Assembly (NCBI GenBank): GCA_002104945.1
Contig: MCFH01000064.1
Coordinates: 231,663-295,662, forward strand
Length of the DNA stretch: 64,000 nucleotides
Direction of reading: 5' to 3'
DNA from: Piromyces finnis
Lineage: Eukaryota > Neocallimastigomycota > Neocallimastigomycetes > Neocallimastigales > Neocallimastigaceae
Part shown: positions 11,483-22,480 of the stretch, in pieces
Layout: every line of letters starts with the position of its first letter
Position numbering within the stretch: the stretch's first letter is position 1
Position numbers and translations under genes: made by a program
The notes under the pieces: model-generated
Told to the model about the DNA's origin: nothing
The model's database searches: none
Seen by the model: the letters and a program-made list of their open reading frames with translations, nothing else

Positions 11483-11904
11483 TTGGCAAATAAATTTATA
11501 TAGAATATAAGAAAGAATATTTCAATTTTTGAGAAATATATGTAACTATGGATGACAAAATGTTTATCATTAAAAATCAACAAATCAAAAATATACATTA
11601 AAAGAGGGTAATAAAGTATTAATGTATGACTGAATATTGAAATACCTTTTGATTTAATAAAATATTTTAAAAAGTTTCATTATTAAAAATAAAAGTTCGT
11701 ATTAAAATTATAATACTACTATTTTTATCTATATGTGACTTATAAACTATTATGGAATTATATAAATTAACATAATATAATAGTGTATCATGTAAATATA
11801 CTAAATGAAAATATACAGCTTTGTTTAAATTGTTAACAAAAATATAATTTAAGTTTAATATTAAAATATCAAACCATAATAACTATCAATTTAACATGCA
11901 CATA

Positions 11905-12490
11905 AAATTTTTATCCACAATTTATAAAAGCTTTACGAATAAATAAATTAGTATTTTTTTTAATAAAAATTTTCATATAAAAGAAAAGATGTACAATCCT
12001 TATTTAATTTTATTTATTATAAAATGTATATAATGAAAAAATAATATTCCATTAATAATTTTTATTGAAAATGATTGGATTAAATATTAATATCAATTTT
12101 TTTTTATGTGTGACAAAATATTAAAAATATTTTTGATTTCATTGAATATATAAACTATATTATATTTTGTTTTATAATATTTAAAGTTTATTAATATATT
12201 AAAATTATTAATATATGATAGCTATGAAAATTTAAAATACATGAAAAATTTTCTTTCTTATATACAATTTGTGGCTTGATTCTAGACCACTAAATATTTA
12301 ATACAAATACATTAAATTAATACAAATACATAAATTGATGGGTTTGTAGAACAATGTAATAAATTAATAATATAAATTTAATTTAATTCTTTTGGTTGTT
12401 AATAGAATATATTAAAAAGTTTTACCAAATAAATTAAATTTTTATCCAAAATTTATATATAAAAGTTTTATGGATAAATAAGTTAATAAA
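11905..12490. repeat. Diverged direct repeat, copies at 11905-11960 and 12435-12490
   Basis: Both copies read as A/T-rich sequence with the order TTTTTATCCA, AATTTATA, AAAG, TTTA and AATAAATAA, followed by an A/T run. They differ by small insertions and substitutions. They are about 530 bp apart and the second lies inside the inverted-repeat element. They are probably pieces of one decayed mobile element or segmental duplication. Confidence 0.4.
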
Positions 12491-13053
12491 AAAAAATTTT
12501 TTTTTAAAATAAATTAGCTAAATGAATTAAATTAAATTTATATTAATAATTTACTTTGTATCAAGTTGCTCTAGAATTATAATTTAAGTTAGTTAATATT
12601 AAAGTTTTAATGAATAAGCTTATTATAAAAAGCATCTTTTTTTAATCAGTAATTATAAATCGCTGATAACTGATTAATTAGAGAGCCTTTTTTATTTTTT
12701 GTTAATTATAAATCGCTAATTACTGATTAATTAGAGGGAACAGGAATTTATTTCTAATATTATAATAGTATTACTTAAAATTAATTTTATTACTAACGTA
12801 AATTATAAAATATATTTTAAAACTTCATTTTTTTGATTTCTAATTATGCTAAATTTTATCATGAATGTAGGTGACTTTTTTTACAGTATGGCTTGAATAT
12901 TATTTCAAATCATTGTTCTACAGACTATAATTCTATGTATTTATATTATTTATATTAATTTAATGTATTTGTATTAAATCTTTAGTTATATAGAAACATG
13001 CCACAACATATATAATAAATAAAAATTTTATGTATTTTAATACATATTATCTA
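12216..13053. mobile_element. Decayed element with about 140-bp imperfect inverted ends
   Basis: The left arm at about 12216-12356 and the right arm at about 12911-13053 match as reverse complements over most of their length. Shared blocks in order from the outside are TTAAAATACAT / AAATTTT, TTGTGGC, TTTAATACAAATACATTAAA and GTAGAACAATG, with short indels between. The roughly 550-bp interior has no ORF. It does carry two 36-bp near-identical units (about 12647-12683 and 12701-12736, period 53), each ending in CTGATTAATTAGAG and each partly self-complementary (TTAATCAGT with ACTGATTAA in the first). The structure suits a non-autonomous foldback or MITE-like element. I could not define a target-site duplication. 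Confidence 0.5.
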
Positions 13054-14417
13054 TTAGAAATAATTTATTACATTTTCTATTTTTTTGTACCAAAATTGTT
13101 TGTATATGTTTTTTAGTTGTTTATAAAACTATAAATTATGAAAAATACATTATGTATTAAATAAAATGTAATGCAAAAACTGCATTATAATCTATCCCAT
13201 TAATTTATATTTAACTAACATTTATTGTATATATAAATATTCATCATTTTATATTTTTTATTTTTTAGATTCAGCTTTACGCAGGTAGTTATGATTTTAT
13301 TATATTTTAATCCTCATATAACTTTTTTTTTTAAATTTAAGCAAAATTATGTAATTTTCATATATTTAAATATAATGAAACTGGTTTTTTTTCTAAAGAT
13401 TTTTTTTGTATTCTTTGTGGTTATGAAAAATTTTGGGCTAATTAAATATATAGTTTTATATATAGGTAGGAATATAGATATTATATGATACTTTGAAATT
13501 TACTATTTCCTTTATATCTTATTATAATCGTAACTTCCAATATTGTGCAATAAAAAAAATAATACACTAATAATTTGCTAAAAAAATTTGGTTTGCTATT
13601 AAGTTATACTATTTAGTGAATCTTCACATCAACTTTATTAAATTTATTTCTAAAAAAAAAAAAAATAAAAATCAAGTTTCAAATTAATTTATCAATAAAA
13701 GAATTATTTAATTATTTCTTATTAAGTAAGCAATGGATTAAATACATAGAATAAAAATGTATATATATATCTTTTAATAATTATAAGTTATGTTTTATTT
13801 GCCTAGTTGCTATTAATTTAAATAAAGCAAACTTCTAAAAAGTGTGTATTAATAAAGTAAATTTTAAATTCTTGTATATTCATTAACGCCGCAAGTTCTG
13901 CCGTTCAATATTTAATTTTAATTTATTTATATAATTAATAAAAACAAATTTTATTAATAGTTAAAGTTTATATTATAAATTAATAATAATGATTTTTTTT
14001 TTTTTTTACAAAAATTACCATTTAAAAATGTTGTGTAATCATAATTTAATTTTAATTATTATATAATATAAAAATGATTTTCTATTATTAGTTTTTATTG
14101 AAAATTATAGGATTAAATCATAAATTTAATTATATTTTATAATTATTTAATATAATAAAATTAATATATAATTTATATATGTTAATTTATTTAAAGCATT
14201 AAAACTATATATGTATAACAGTATTATTCAATTGATTTTATTATATTAAAAATTAAATTATTAATTTTATAAAAAAAATTATAAATATTAAGTTATATCC
14301 TTTTTTTTTTAAATAGGTTTTGCGATTTAAAGTTCATTATTGTAAATAATTGTAATATAATAAAAAAACGATAAATCAATAAAAAATTATTTATTTATTT
14401 ATTAAATCTACATAAAA

Positions 14418-14744
14418 ATGAGAATTGAAAGTGTATTTGGAATATTAGGTGCCATTAAATTAGCCTCTGCTGCATGTGGAGGTGCATGGAGTCAATGTGG
14501 TGGTAGTAATTTCCAAGGTGATAAGTGTTGTATGGATGGTTATAGTTGTAAAAAAGTCAATGATTGGTATTCATATTGTGAAAAATCTAATGATGCTCCA
14601 GTAGCTGCTGCTTCAAATAATTCAGAAAAGAAGGCAGCTTTTGGTGATAACGTTTGGGGTAATAATAATTCTTGGAATAACTGGGGAAATAATGGTAACA
14701 ATAACAATAACGCTGCTAACACATGGGGTAATTGGGGTAATTGG

Positions 14745-14783
<39 letters not shown>

Positions 14784-15701
14784 AATAATAATAATAATCC
14801 ATGGAGTAATTGGGGTAATTGGAATAACAACAACAACAATAACAATGGTTGGAATAATTGGTTTAATGCTGGAAATACAGCTGGTAATAATCAACCAGCT
14901 CAACAAAACCCAGCCCCAGCCCCAGCCCCAGTTCAACAACCAAATGAACAACCAGTCCAACAACCAGTCCAACAACCAGCTCAACCAACTACTAATGCCA
15001 ATGCCAATGTTAAATGGCCAAAGGCTGAAAAGCATATTAAATTAGATGCTCCAATTGTTGTTAAGGCTGGTGAAACATACGATGGTCTTAAGGAAAATGG
15101 TGTTTGGACTAGTTATGGTAGAGGTGTAGATGCTGGTGATTGTGTAGATATTGAAGGTAGTTATGCTGATGCCGTTTTCCATGTAGAAACTGGTGCTACC
15201 TTAAAGAATGTTATTCTTGGTAAAGATTCCATTGAACATGTTCACTGTATTGGTGATGGTTGTACTATTGAAAATGTTTGGTGGGATGATGTTTGTGAAG
15301 ATGCCTTATCTTTAAAGTACTCAACTAACCCAGATGCTAAATTCTACTTAATCGGTGGTGGTGCTAAAGATGGTTCAGATAAGATTGTCCAACACAATTC
15401 TGCTGGTACTGTTTATATTAAAAACTTCGATGTTAAGAATGCTGGTAAATTATATAGATCTTGTGGTAATTGTAAGAGTGGTTACCAAAACACTAGACAT
15501 GTTGTCATTGAAAATGTTAATGCCTCAAATGTTGGTGTTTTAGCTGGTATTAACAGTAACTATGGTGATACCGCTACTTTCAAGAATGTTAATGCCAATG
15601 GTGGTCCTGTTTGCTACTCTTTCACTGGTAATAATAATGGTAGTGAACCAAAGAAGACAGGTGAACAATGTAAGGGACAAAGCAACTGTACTTGTAAATA
15701 A
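14418..15701 (+). CDS. Secreted CBM1-linked pectate lyase, family PL3
   Basis: Secreted enzyme predicted to cleave polygalacturonate (pectin backbone) by beta-elimination. The 427 residues comprise a signal peptide (about 1-18, ending A-S-A); a CBM1 cellulose-binding module (about 19-55; C-G-G-A-W-S-Q-C-G-G, C-C, and the W-Y-S-Y-C end with its aromatic face); a linker of about 145 residues rich in Asn/Trp/Gly, then Gln/Pro/Ala; and a PL3 catalytic domain (about 205-427). The PL3 signatures are H-C-I-G-D-G-C-T-I-E-N-V-W-W-D-D-V-C-E-D-A-L and K-L-Y-R-S-C-G-N-C. The CBM1 should anchor the lyase on cellulose while it works on neighbouring pectin. No dockerin is present, so it is probably free rather than cellulosomal. 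Single exon. The linker is coded by AAC/AAT runs, which are prone to length change. Confidence 0.95.
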
Positions 15702-16310
15702 ATTGAATAAATTTATCTAAAAAGGACGAAATAATAAATCCAATTGGAAATAAATACGGCATAAAAAATATATTTATTATATACTATCCATTTTTATTTA
15801 ATATAGTTGTAAAAACAAAAAATTATTAATATTTCTATATAGAATTATATACATGTAATGTAAATTTTTATTTTCTATTAATAAAATAAATTCTAAAAAA
15901 TAAAATATTTTTAATTTTATTCTATATTTTATTTTAATTCAAATTTGGTTAAAACTTTGATAAAATGATATTTTTTAAAGTGCAATAATTTCAAAAAAAA
16001 AAAAAAAAAAGTGTATATAAAAAGTGTATTTTTAAAAAAATGGATGATATTGGTAGGTAATCCAGAATATATATATATTTATATATATATTTTTTTCAAA
16101 AAAAAAGTTATCTTTACAATATATTTATATTAAACTATTTACTTATTATTACAACGATATCATCAACATCTTTCTTTTTAATTATTAAGGTTTTTTTTTT
16201 TTTTATAAAAAAAATTTAAAGGCTATATATAACTATAGATAGGTATATATATTACCACACAATACCAGAAAAAATAATTTATATTACACATATTACATAA
16301 TATATACAGT
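15702..16310. other. Convergent 3' intergenic DNA
   Basis: Lies between the 3' ends of the pectate lyase (+) and the first membrane protein (-). Only A/T sequence with a GGCATAAA word 57 nt after the lyase stop (15758) and a TA run near 16070. No gene is seen. Confidence 0.6.
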
Positions 16311-17270
16311 TTATTCTTTTTCATCATTTTTATGCTGTGATTCAGGTGATATCTCGGTTTTATTAGATATTATGGGATTTGAAAGTGTAGAATCTTTTTC
16401 CTTAAAAGTTGGCATATAGGTTGGATATTGACCGTAGTTTTGTTGATAATTTTGAGAAGCGTAATCTTGTGGATAGTTTTGTTGATAATTTAGAGGGTAA
16501 CCTTGATAGGTGTAATAACTTTGATCTGAGTATTGACCTTGTTGATAAGATGGAGGTATTGGCATTATACCATTATTATTAGTAGTATTGATATCATTTA
16601 AATTATTATAATTATTATTATTGCTATTATTTATATTATTATAATTATTATTAGTAAATTCTGGAAATAGTTGTCCAAATGTATTCGATGGTTTAGCATC
16701 ATCATTTAAACAATGTTGAACATATTGCCCATTTAAATATGGATTAGATCCATTTGAATTATTCGAAGTAGATTGATTATTATTTGAATTTGAAGGAAGG
16801 GTGATGGAAGTCATTTGGGGTGAACTATTTGGTGAAGGATTAGAAGTATTTAAATTATCATTATAGGGAAAATAGCCCATTTGATAATTGTTAGGAGTAT
16901 AAATTGTCTGCATTTGACCACCATTATTTTGTGAATATGAATTTTGGAATTGATAGTCATTTTGCATATCAGTAGTTTGATTTTCATTATTGAAAGGGTA
17001 AGGAGTAACTGTATTATTTGCATTTTGTTTTGTTTTGGCACATTGAGAGCAACAATATAAAATACCAAACATGATGATAACAAAAACAATAATAGCAAAA
17101 ATAGCACTAAAAGCTTTTCCTTTACCTCTTTTTTCCAAATGAACAAAGTGGGATGGTGCTATTTCATGATTATAATTTAAATCTTTACTATTAATGACAT
17201 TTTCATCATCAATTTCCTTAAAAAAATTATTTATAACAAGATTAATTAAAAAGTATTGAATATTATCCAT
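16311..17270 (-). CDS. Single-span membrane protein, Asn/Gln/Tyr-rich tail (cluster member 1)
   Basis: Function unknown. The 319 residues comprise an N-terminal segment of about 50 residues with a dibasic site (L-E-K-R at 46-49), one hydrophobic span (about 53-73, A-F-S-A-I-F-A-I-I-V-F), a juxtamembrane Cys cluster C-C-S-Q-C followed by K-T-K, and a tail of about 240 residues rich in Asn, Gln, Ser, Pro and Tyr with N-Y-Q-Q-N-Y-type repeats near the C-terminus. There is no classical cleavable signal peptide, so a signal-anchor with the tail in the cytosol fits the positive charges after the span. The Cys cluster could be palmitoylated. It is the first of five minus-strand genes of similar design. 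No enzyme motif is visible and I cannot name a family. Confidence 0.75.
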   Translation of the reverse strand: MDNIQYFLINLVINNFFKEIDDENVINSKDLNYNHEIAPSHFVHLEKRGKGKAFSAIFAIIVFVIIMFGILYCCSQCAKTKQNANNTVTPYPFNNENQTTDMQNDYQFQNSYSQNNGGQMQTIYTPNNYQMGYFPYNDNLNTSNPSPNSSPQMTSITLPSNSNNNQSTSNNSNGSNPYLNGQYVQHCLNDDAKPSNTFGQLFPEFTNNNYNNINNSNNNNYNNLNDINTTNNNGIMPIPPSYQQGQYSDQSYYTYQGYPLNYQQNYPQDYASQNYQQNYGQYPTYMPTFKEKDSTLSNPIISNKTEISPESQHKNDEKE

Positions 17271-17811
17271 TTTTTTTTTATTCTACTTTTTTTTTTTTTT
17301 TTGTTAAATATTAATAGTATATAATATATATAATATTCTTTTTTATATCTACTTCACGATATTTAAACTCTATTGAAATAAGATAAAATCTACAAAAAAA
17401 ATATATATATATTTAAGATATTTTATTAATTTTTATATTTTATTTTATTTAAAGAAATGAAGGATATCTAAGGATATCTAAATATGATAATAATGTATAT
17501 TTAAATATAAATTACATGTTATATTAATGGAAACATTATATTAAAGTTAAATAGTAATTTTAATTTTATTCCATATAATATTTTTAAAATTAAAAGAAAA
17601 ATAAGTTTTAGATTTTATATATATAAATACTTTTTTTTTTTTAGAAAAAAAAAAAAAAAAGACAAAAAAAAAAATAATAATAATTAGTTACACATATTTA
17701 TTATATTAGGATAAATATAATATATATATAATAAAAAAGTATACAGTCAAAATATTATCTTTAGATACTTTTTTATTATTTAAAATTTTATTTTTTTTAT
17801 AAGAGTTAAAT
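17271..17811. other. Intergenic A/T desert, cluster genes 1-2
   Basis: Poly-A/T tracts only. It holds the presumed promoter of cluster member 1 (reading leftwards) and the 3' end of member 2. An overlapping frame on the minus strand (17706-18167) is a shadow of member 2. Confidence 0.6.
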
Positions 17812-18732
17812 TTATTTATTTTCATTTTCGTTTGAACTATTTTTTGTGTTATTATTTTCTTGATTTGTTTTATCTTTATTATTAGTTTTTGATGTTTGAT
17901 TGGCTTCTGGAGATGTGGATGGAGGTGAGGATGAGGATGTTTGTTGTAAATTTGATTTAAAGGAGGAGGAAGAACTATCACATTGATGATTAACCATGTG
18001 TTGTGGTGGTGGTGGTGGTTTTGAAAAAAATGGACTAGGATAATTTTGAGAAGGGAAAAATCCTGGTGGAGGATACATAGCAGGTGAAGGTGGATCATTT
18101 CTATTTGATGTATTAAAACTATTAGGTCTTTTTGAGTGATACTGTAGAGGTGGAAAAATACAGTCATTTGATGGTATTACAATTTGGGTCATTTGTACAG
18201 GTACAGAATAAGTTTGAATTGAAGTATTCATTGTTTTAATTATGGATGGGTCATCATAAATATTTACATCATTTAATTGGTTATAGGCTTGCTGAGAATA
18301 AGCTATTGAATTTTTTAAAGTGTCCTCGGATGAATTATTGTCCAATTGACATTCAACAATATTATTTCTTTTATAATCACGATATTTTATAATTAATAAG
18401 ATTAAAAAAGTGATGGAATATATGAAAATAGCTAATAAAGCAAATGATGCTAATCCCACTAAAACCAATCCCACGACACTATCCTTCAAGGTAAAAATCA
18501 TAAGACATATAAGACCAGCAAATAAAATAATGGAAATAAAACTGAGGACACTTAATCCAATAATACCAATTTTATGGTTTTTTTTAGGTGTAGGTATATA
18601 TTTCATTTTACATTTTTGATTTTGATTTGGTATCAAATTTGCATTTGAAATGTATGGATTAGTATTTAAATACATTATTTGTTGATTATTCCTACAGGTA
18701 TAATCCATTGTTTTATCAGGAGGAGGGTTCAT
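17812..18732 (-). CDS. Multi-span membrane protein with Pro/Ser-rich tail (cluster member 2)
   Basis: Function unknown. The 306 residues comprise a soluble N-terminus of about 50 residues, a first hydrophobic span at about 54-82, a short charged turn (L-K-D), a second hydrophobic block at about 85-116 long enough for one long or two short spans, then a basic K-Y-R-D-Y-K-R stop-transfer stretch. The cytosolic tail has Pro-rich patches (Y-P-P-P-G-F-F-P and P-P-P-P-P), then a Ser/Thr/Asn-rich end. It differs from its neighbours in having more than one span, but shares the architecture of membrane part followed by a low-complexity Pro/Tyr tail, and the same strand. Pro-rich patches of this kind often bind SH3 or WW domains; that is inference. 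Confidence 0.75.
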   Translation of the reverse strand: MNPPPDKTMDYTCRNNQQIMYLNTNPYISNANLIPNQNQKCKMKYIPTPKKNHKIGIIGLSVLSFISIILFAGLICLMIFTLKDSVVGLVLVGLASFALLAIFIYSITFLILLIIKYRDYKRNNIVECQLDNNSSEDTLKNSIAYSQQAYNQLNDVNIYDDPSIIKTMNTSIQTYSVPVQMTQIVIPSNDCIFPPLQYHSKRPNSFNTSNRNDPPSPAMYPPPGFFPSQNYPSPFFSKPPPPPQHMVNHQCDSSSSSFKSNLQQTSSSSPPSTSPEANQTSKTNNKDKTNQENNNTKNSSNENENK

Positions 18733-18867
18733 AACAATGAATTATAATTTTGTTTTGATCTTTTTTTCTTTTTCTTTTTCTTTTCTTTTCTTTTTTTTTA
18801 TATTTTTTAATAATAATTTTATATTTGTTTTATTACTTTATATATTTTAGTTTGATAAATTTATTTG

Positions 18868-18909
<42 letters not shown>

Positions 18910-19994
18910 CGTTGTTGTTATTGTTGTTATTATTTTTTAACAAAATATTGATATTATATTTTTTTTTTTTTTAAAAAAAAAAAAAGTATAAATAATAATT
19001 TAATTATTTCAAATTTAAAAATATTGATATTGATATATTTAATAGTAGAAAAAGTTTAAACATAAATATATGATAAATATTGATTCCATATAAGATATAT
19101 ATAAAAAATTAAACTTTGTATTCTAAAAATTGACTTTTATTATTATTATTATTATTATTATTAAATATATATAATATATATTATAATATATATTATATAA
19201 TTTTTTTTTTAAAATTTAAAAACTAGTTGGTACTGATTATTATTTTAGTAGGAAAAAGAAGAGAATATTTTAAAATTTTTAATAAAAAACTATTCTCTTG
19301 ATCTCTAGCTTAATAATGATAATAATAGTAAATAAAAAAAAAATAGGATAAATAGAAATGAGATGAAAATCATATATTTTAATTTGCATTAAGATGCTTT
19401 TTTTTAATATTTTAATAGTTAGATTAAAGAAAAGAAAATAATAAAAAAATATCATAAATTAAAAAAAAAAAAAGAAAAACAAACTTTTATTATACTATTT
19501 ATTTTCTCAATTATTATATTTTTATTTTTATTTTTTTTTTCATCAAAGTTTATGAATAATTAAAAGTAATTTACATATTTAAAAATCTTTATTTAAATTT
19601 TGATTTTTTTTTTTTTAGTACATATTAAATTTTGCTTTATAATATTTGTAAATTACATGTTAATTTATGTTATTTTACTTTCCCAATTGATATAGAGGAC
19701 ATATATAATATAGATATAAAAAAAATAGAGAGTAATAAAAAAATGAATTATAGATACAATAAATGAATGAAAAATATATATATTTATTTCTAATATAGTC
19801 AGCTAATAATTGTATAATAATTTTATGTATTAATGAAGTTATAAACATAAAGAATGAAAAATTAAAAAAAAAAAAATTGAATGCATATATATTATTAAGT
19901 AGTATTAGTAATTGTAATATTATGCATATATATGAAAAAAAGAATAATTTTATAATTGATGAAGGTGTTATTAAATTTTGATATTAGGTTTTTT
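18733..19994. other. Intergenic A/T desert, cluster genes 2-3
   Basis: About 1.26 kb of A/T sequence with an ATT/TTA microsatellite at about 18870-18910, a short TTA run near 19140-19162 and an A/T palindromic stretch at about 19165-19200. No gene is seen on either strand. Confidence 0.6.
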
Positions 19995-20702
19995 TTAAGC
20001 TGTATTTTTAGTAACTTCAGTTGAAGTAATATCAGTGTTCGCAGGTGTATCGGATGTATTATTTTTATTATTATCATTTGAAGTATTTTCATCTTCATTA
20101 TGAAAATTTGGTTGCATAGGGAATGAAGAAGAAGGCATATTATTTTGTGACGGGTGATTATTATTGGATGTTGAATTAAAATTTGATGGTGGATGAATGC
20201 GATGAGGAGGAGGGCATTCAGGGCGTGAATATTGATGTCTAGAAGATTGATAAAAAGGTGCATAATAATAAAATTGAGGATATGTTTGTCTACCTCGACC
20301 ATAGGTACTTTGGGGACCATGAGGGGCAAAACTTGGAGGTGGTGGTGGATAATAACCGGATGGTGGAGGATAGTAATAACCATGCTGGAAAGGGTATTTT
20401 TGTTGTCTGATACAATTTCCTGCTGTTTGTTCTAATGGAGTTTCATATTCCGTGTGAATATCATCATCATCATCAATTTCTATATCAATTCTATTTTTCC
20501 TTCTTCTACAACATCCAATAATCAATACTACGAATAAATATAAAATAAAAGAAAAAACTAAAACCCCAAAAATACATACTGTAATTAATCCAAATAAACT
20601 TATATCTTCATTTCTACAATGATAATAACAGCTTCTCTTACTGATACGAGAAGTAATTTTTGAAGAAAAATTTGAGAAGTTCTCATTATTAATTAAAGTC
20701 AT
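19995..20702 (-). CDS. Single-span membrane protein with Pro/Tyr-rich tail (cluster member 3)
   Basis: Function unknown. The 235 residues comprise a short N-terminal segment with a dibasic site (S-K-R at 21-23) followed by C-Y-Y-H-C, one long hydrophobic span (about 34-64), a juxtamembrane C-C-R-R-R-K stretch and directly after it an acidic run I-D-I-E-I-D-D-D-D-D. The same basic-then-acidic layout occurs in members 4 and 5, which supports common descent. The tail has Y-Y-P-P-P / P-P-P-P-P-S-F repeats (about 104-135) and then Asn/Ser/Thr-rich sequence. No signal peptide and no catalytic motif. The antisense frame at 20232-20435 is a shadow. Confidence 0.75.
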   Translation of the reverse strand: MTLINNENFSNFSSKITSRISKRSCYYHCRNEDISLFGLITVCIFGVLVFSFILYLFVVLIIGCCRRRKNRIDIEIDDDDDIHTEYETPLEQTAGNCIRQQKYPFQHGYYYPPPSGYYPPPPPSFAPHGPQSTYGRGRQTYPQFYYYAPFYQSSRHQYSRPECPPPHRIHPPSNFNSTSNNNHPSQNNMPSSSFPMQPNFHNEDENTSNDNNKNNTSDTPANTDITSTEVTKNTA

Positions 20703-21607
20703 TTTCTTTATTTTTTTCTCTATGATATCATGAATTATATTTTAGTGTATAAATTATTTTTTATTTTATTTTAACTTATTCAAAGGAATAGTCTCAATAT
20801 TTAATGAAAAAAAAAAAAAGAGAGAAAAACCAAACCAATAACTCTAAATAGAGCAATTTTTTTTTTTTTTTTTTGAAGCATATTAAAATAAAATATATAT
20901 TATTTTATTTTAATTAATTACCGTTTATAAACTTTAATTATTATATTTTCACTTTATTAACGGAAAATTTATAAAATTTTAATTATCTTTAAAGTAAAAT
21001 TAAAAATAAAAAATTATTAATTTATATCATATCACATAATACTTTATTGCTTATAATATACATTATATTTTAGTATAATAGATTATTTATACCATTTAGT
21101 ATTAACATATATGTATTTTATGTTTATATTTTAAAACAAATTTATTGCTTTTTTTATTATTATTGAAAATTTTTGTAATTAAAAATGGTACATTTAATAT
21201 TCATTTCACATTAATTATGAATTATTGATATGCTTATAATTAGTTTTTATAATAATAATATTAATAATAATAATAACAATAATAATAATGATAATGATAG
21301 AAATAAAAAAATATTTATATTTTTGATATATAAATTTTTAATAAAAATAAATATGAATTATCCATATGATGTATTAATATATAAAAAAAATCCTTTTTTT
21401 TTTTATTATTATTTGTTATGATAGATTTTACATTTATATATGTATTATCAATTTTGTATATATTTTAGTGCAAATGTAAGCAAGAAAAAGAAAAAATTGT
21501 AAAAAAGTTGTTATAATAGTAATATGAATATGCCTTTTTTTTTTTTTTTTTGGAAATATGTGTTATTTTTCTTTTTTTTTTTTTTTTTATTGAAATGAAA
21601 ATGAAAT
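20703..21607. other. Intergenic A/T desert, cluster genes 3-4
   Basis: A/T tracts with an AAT microsatellite at about 21247-21300. The short plus-strand frame at 21230-21421 is made of this repeat and flanking A/T and is not considered a gene. Confidence 0.6.
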
Positions 21608-22480
21608 TTAAGAGTAATAATTTGATCGTTGTGGTTGAACAAAACTAGAAGCTCTTTTATTTGATGTATGTGTACTAGGAGGAGGAATGGTCATACTATT
21701 AATACTTTTATAAAATGGTGTTGAAAAGGAATGACGTAAACCTTTATTTTGATTATAACTTTGATTAGGAGGATATAATTGAGATTGATAAATGGAACCT
21801 GAATAATACTTTTGAAATTTAGAATTTGTAATACTGGGATTATTAAATGAATTATATGGTGTATAAATACTAGTATTACTCATAATAAAACTTGGACTAT
21901 GAGATGTGGGTTGAAATGTAGTACCATTATTCATAATAAAACTTGGACTATGAGTTGTGGGTTGAATTGTAGTACCATTATTCATAATAAAACTTGGACT
22001 ATGAGATGTAGGTTGAATTGTAGTACCATTATTCATAACAAAGCTAGGACTATGAGATATTGGTTCACTTTGAGGATATAATATACTTGTTTGTCTTGAT
22101 GAACCAATGGAATAAGGATTGATAATATTACCAGCATCCTCTACTTCATCTATTTCAATACCAATTGTATCTCCTTTCATTTTCTTTTTTCTTCCAATGA
22201 ACGAAGTCACAATATATAAAACAAAAATTCCAATAATCAAGACAATGATAACGATAAATATTATGATGATAATATTACGAAGTTCATTTCTTTTTGCTGA
22301 TGAAGATGTTGCATTGGAACCATTTCTTTTATAAATATTAATGGTTGAAGTTGAATCAAAACGAATATTTGAATTATCGATATAATTTAAATATTCATTT
22401 TTAATGGACTGTAGATATTGATCTTTATTTCTCTTAATATATTTATATAAATCCACCATACTATATTTCAAAATATTCAT
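21608..22480 (-). CDS. Single-span membrane protein with four 17-residue tail repeats (cluster member 4)
   Basis: Function unknown. The 290 residues comprise an N-terminal region of about 68 residues with two dibasic sites (I-Y-K-R near 49-52 and S-A-K-R near 61-64) around a small Asn/Ser/Thr patch, one Ile/Val-rich span (about 70-95), basic R-K-K-K-M-K, then the acidic motif I-G-I-E-I-D-E-V-E-D. The tail carries four copies of a 17-residue unit beginning S-H-S-P-S-F and ending Q-P-T (about residues 142-203; DNA period 51 bp, roughly 21875-22060), the last copies being less exact. The end is Ser/Tyr/Asn/Pro-rich. Near-identity of the DNA repeats suggests recent expansion. Confidence 0.75.
   Translation of the reverse strand: MNILKYSMVDLYKYIKRNKDQYLQSIKNEYLNYIDNSNIRFDSTSTINIYKRNGSNATSSSAKRNELRNIIIIIFIVIIVLIIGIFVLYIVTSFIGRKKKMKGDTIGIEIDEVEDAGNIINPYSIGSSRQTSILYPQSEPISHSPSFVMNNGTTIQPTSHSPSFIMNNGTTIQPTTHSPSFIMNNGTTFQPTSHSPSFIMSNTSIYTPYNSFNNPSITNSKFQKYYSGSIYQSQLYPPNQSYNQNKGLRHSFSTPFYKSINSMTIPPPSTHTSNKRASSFVQPQRSNYYS

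Larger units (their letters stand above)
10130..14417. other. Gene-poor region with decayed repeats and coding relics
   Basis: No intact gene. It starts with poly-A/T tracts (10246-10400 and 10720-10751). From about 10790 to 11240 there is a less A/T-biased island with short open frames but no coherent gene. Relics annotated separately are the reverse-strand signal-peptide ORF at 11375-11482, a long imperfect inverted repeat at 12216-13053, and a short direct repeat (11905-11960 and 12435-12490). A second copy of the GTGAATCTTCACAT word, found inside the signal-peptide relic, occurs near 13616-13629, so parts of the region may derive from the same decayed source. The last 400 bases precede the pectate lyase and presumably hold its promoter. 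Confidence 0.55.

Noticed and set aside
14540-15045. Long antisense and alternate-frame ORFs over the pectate lyase linker
   Set aside because: They are poly-Leu/Val/Thr readings of the AAC/AAT linker repeats, shadows of the real gene.
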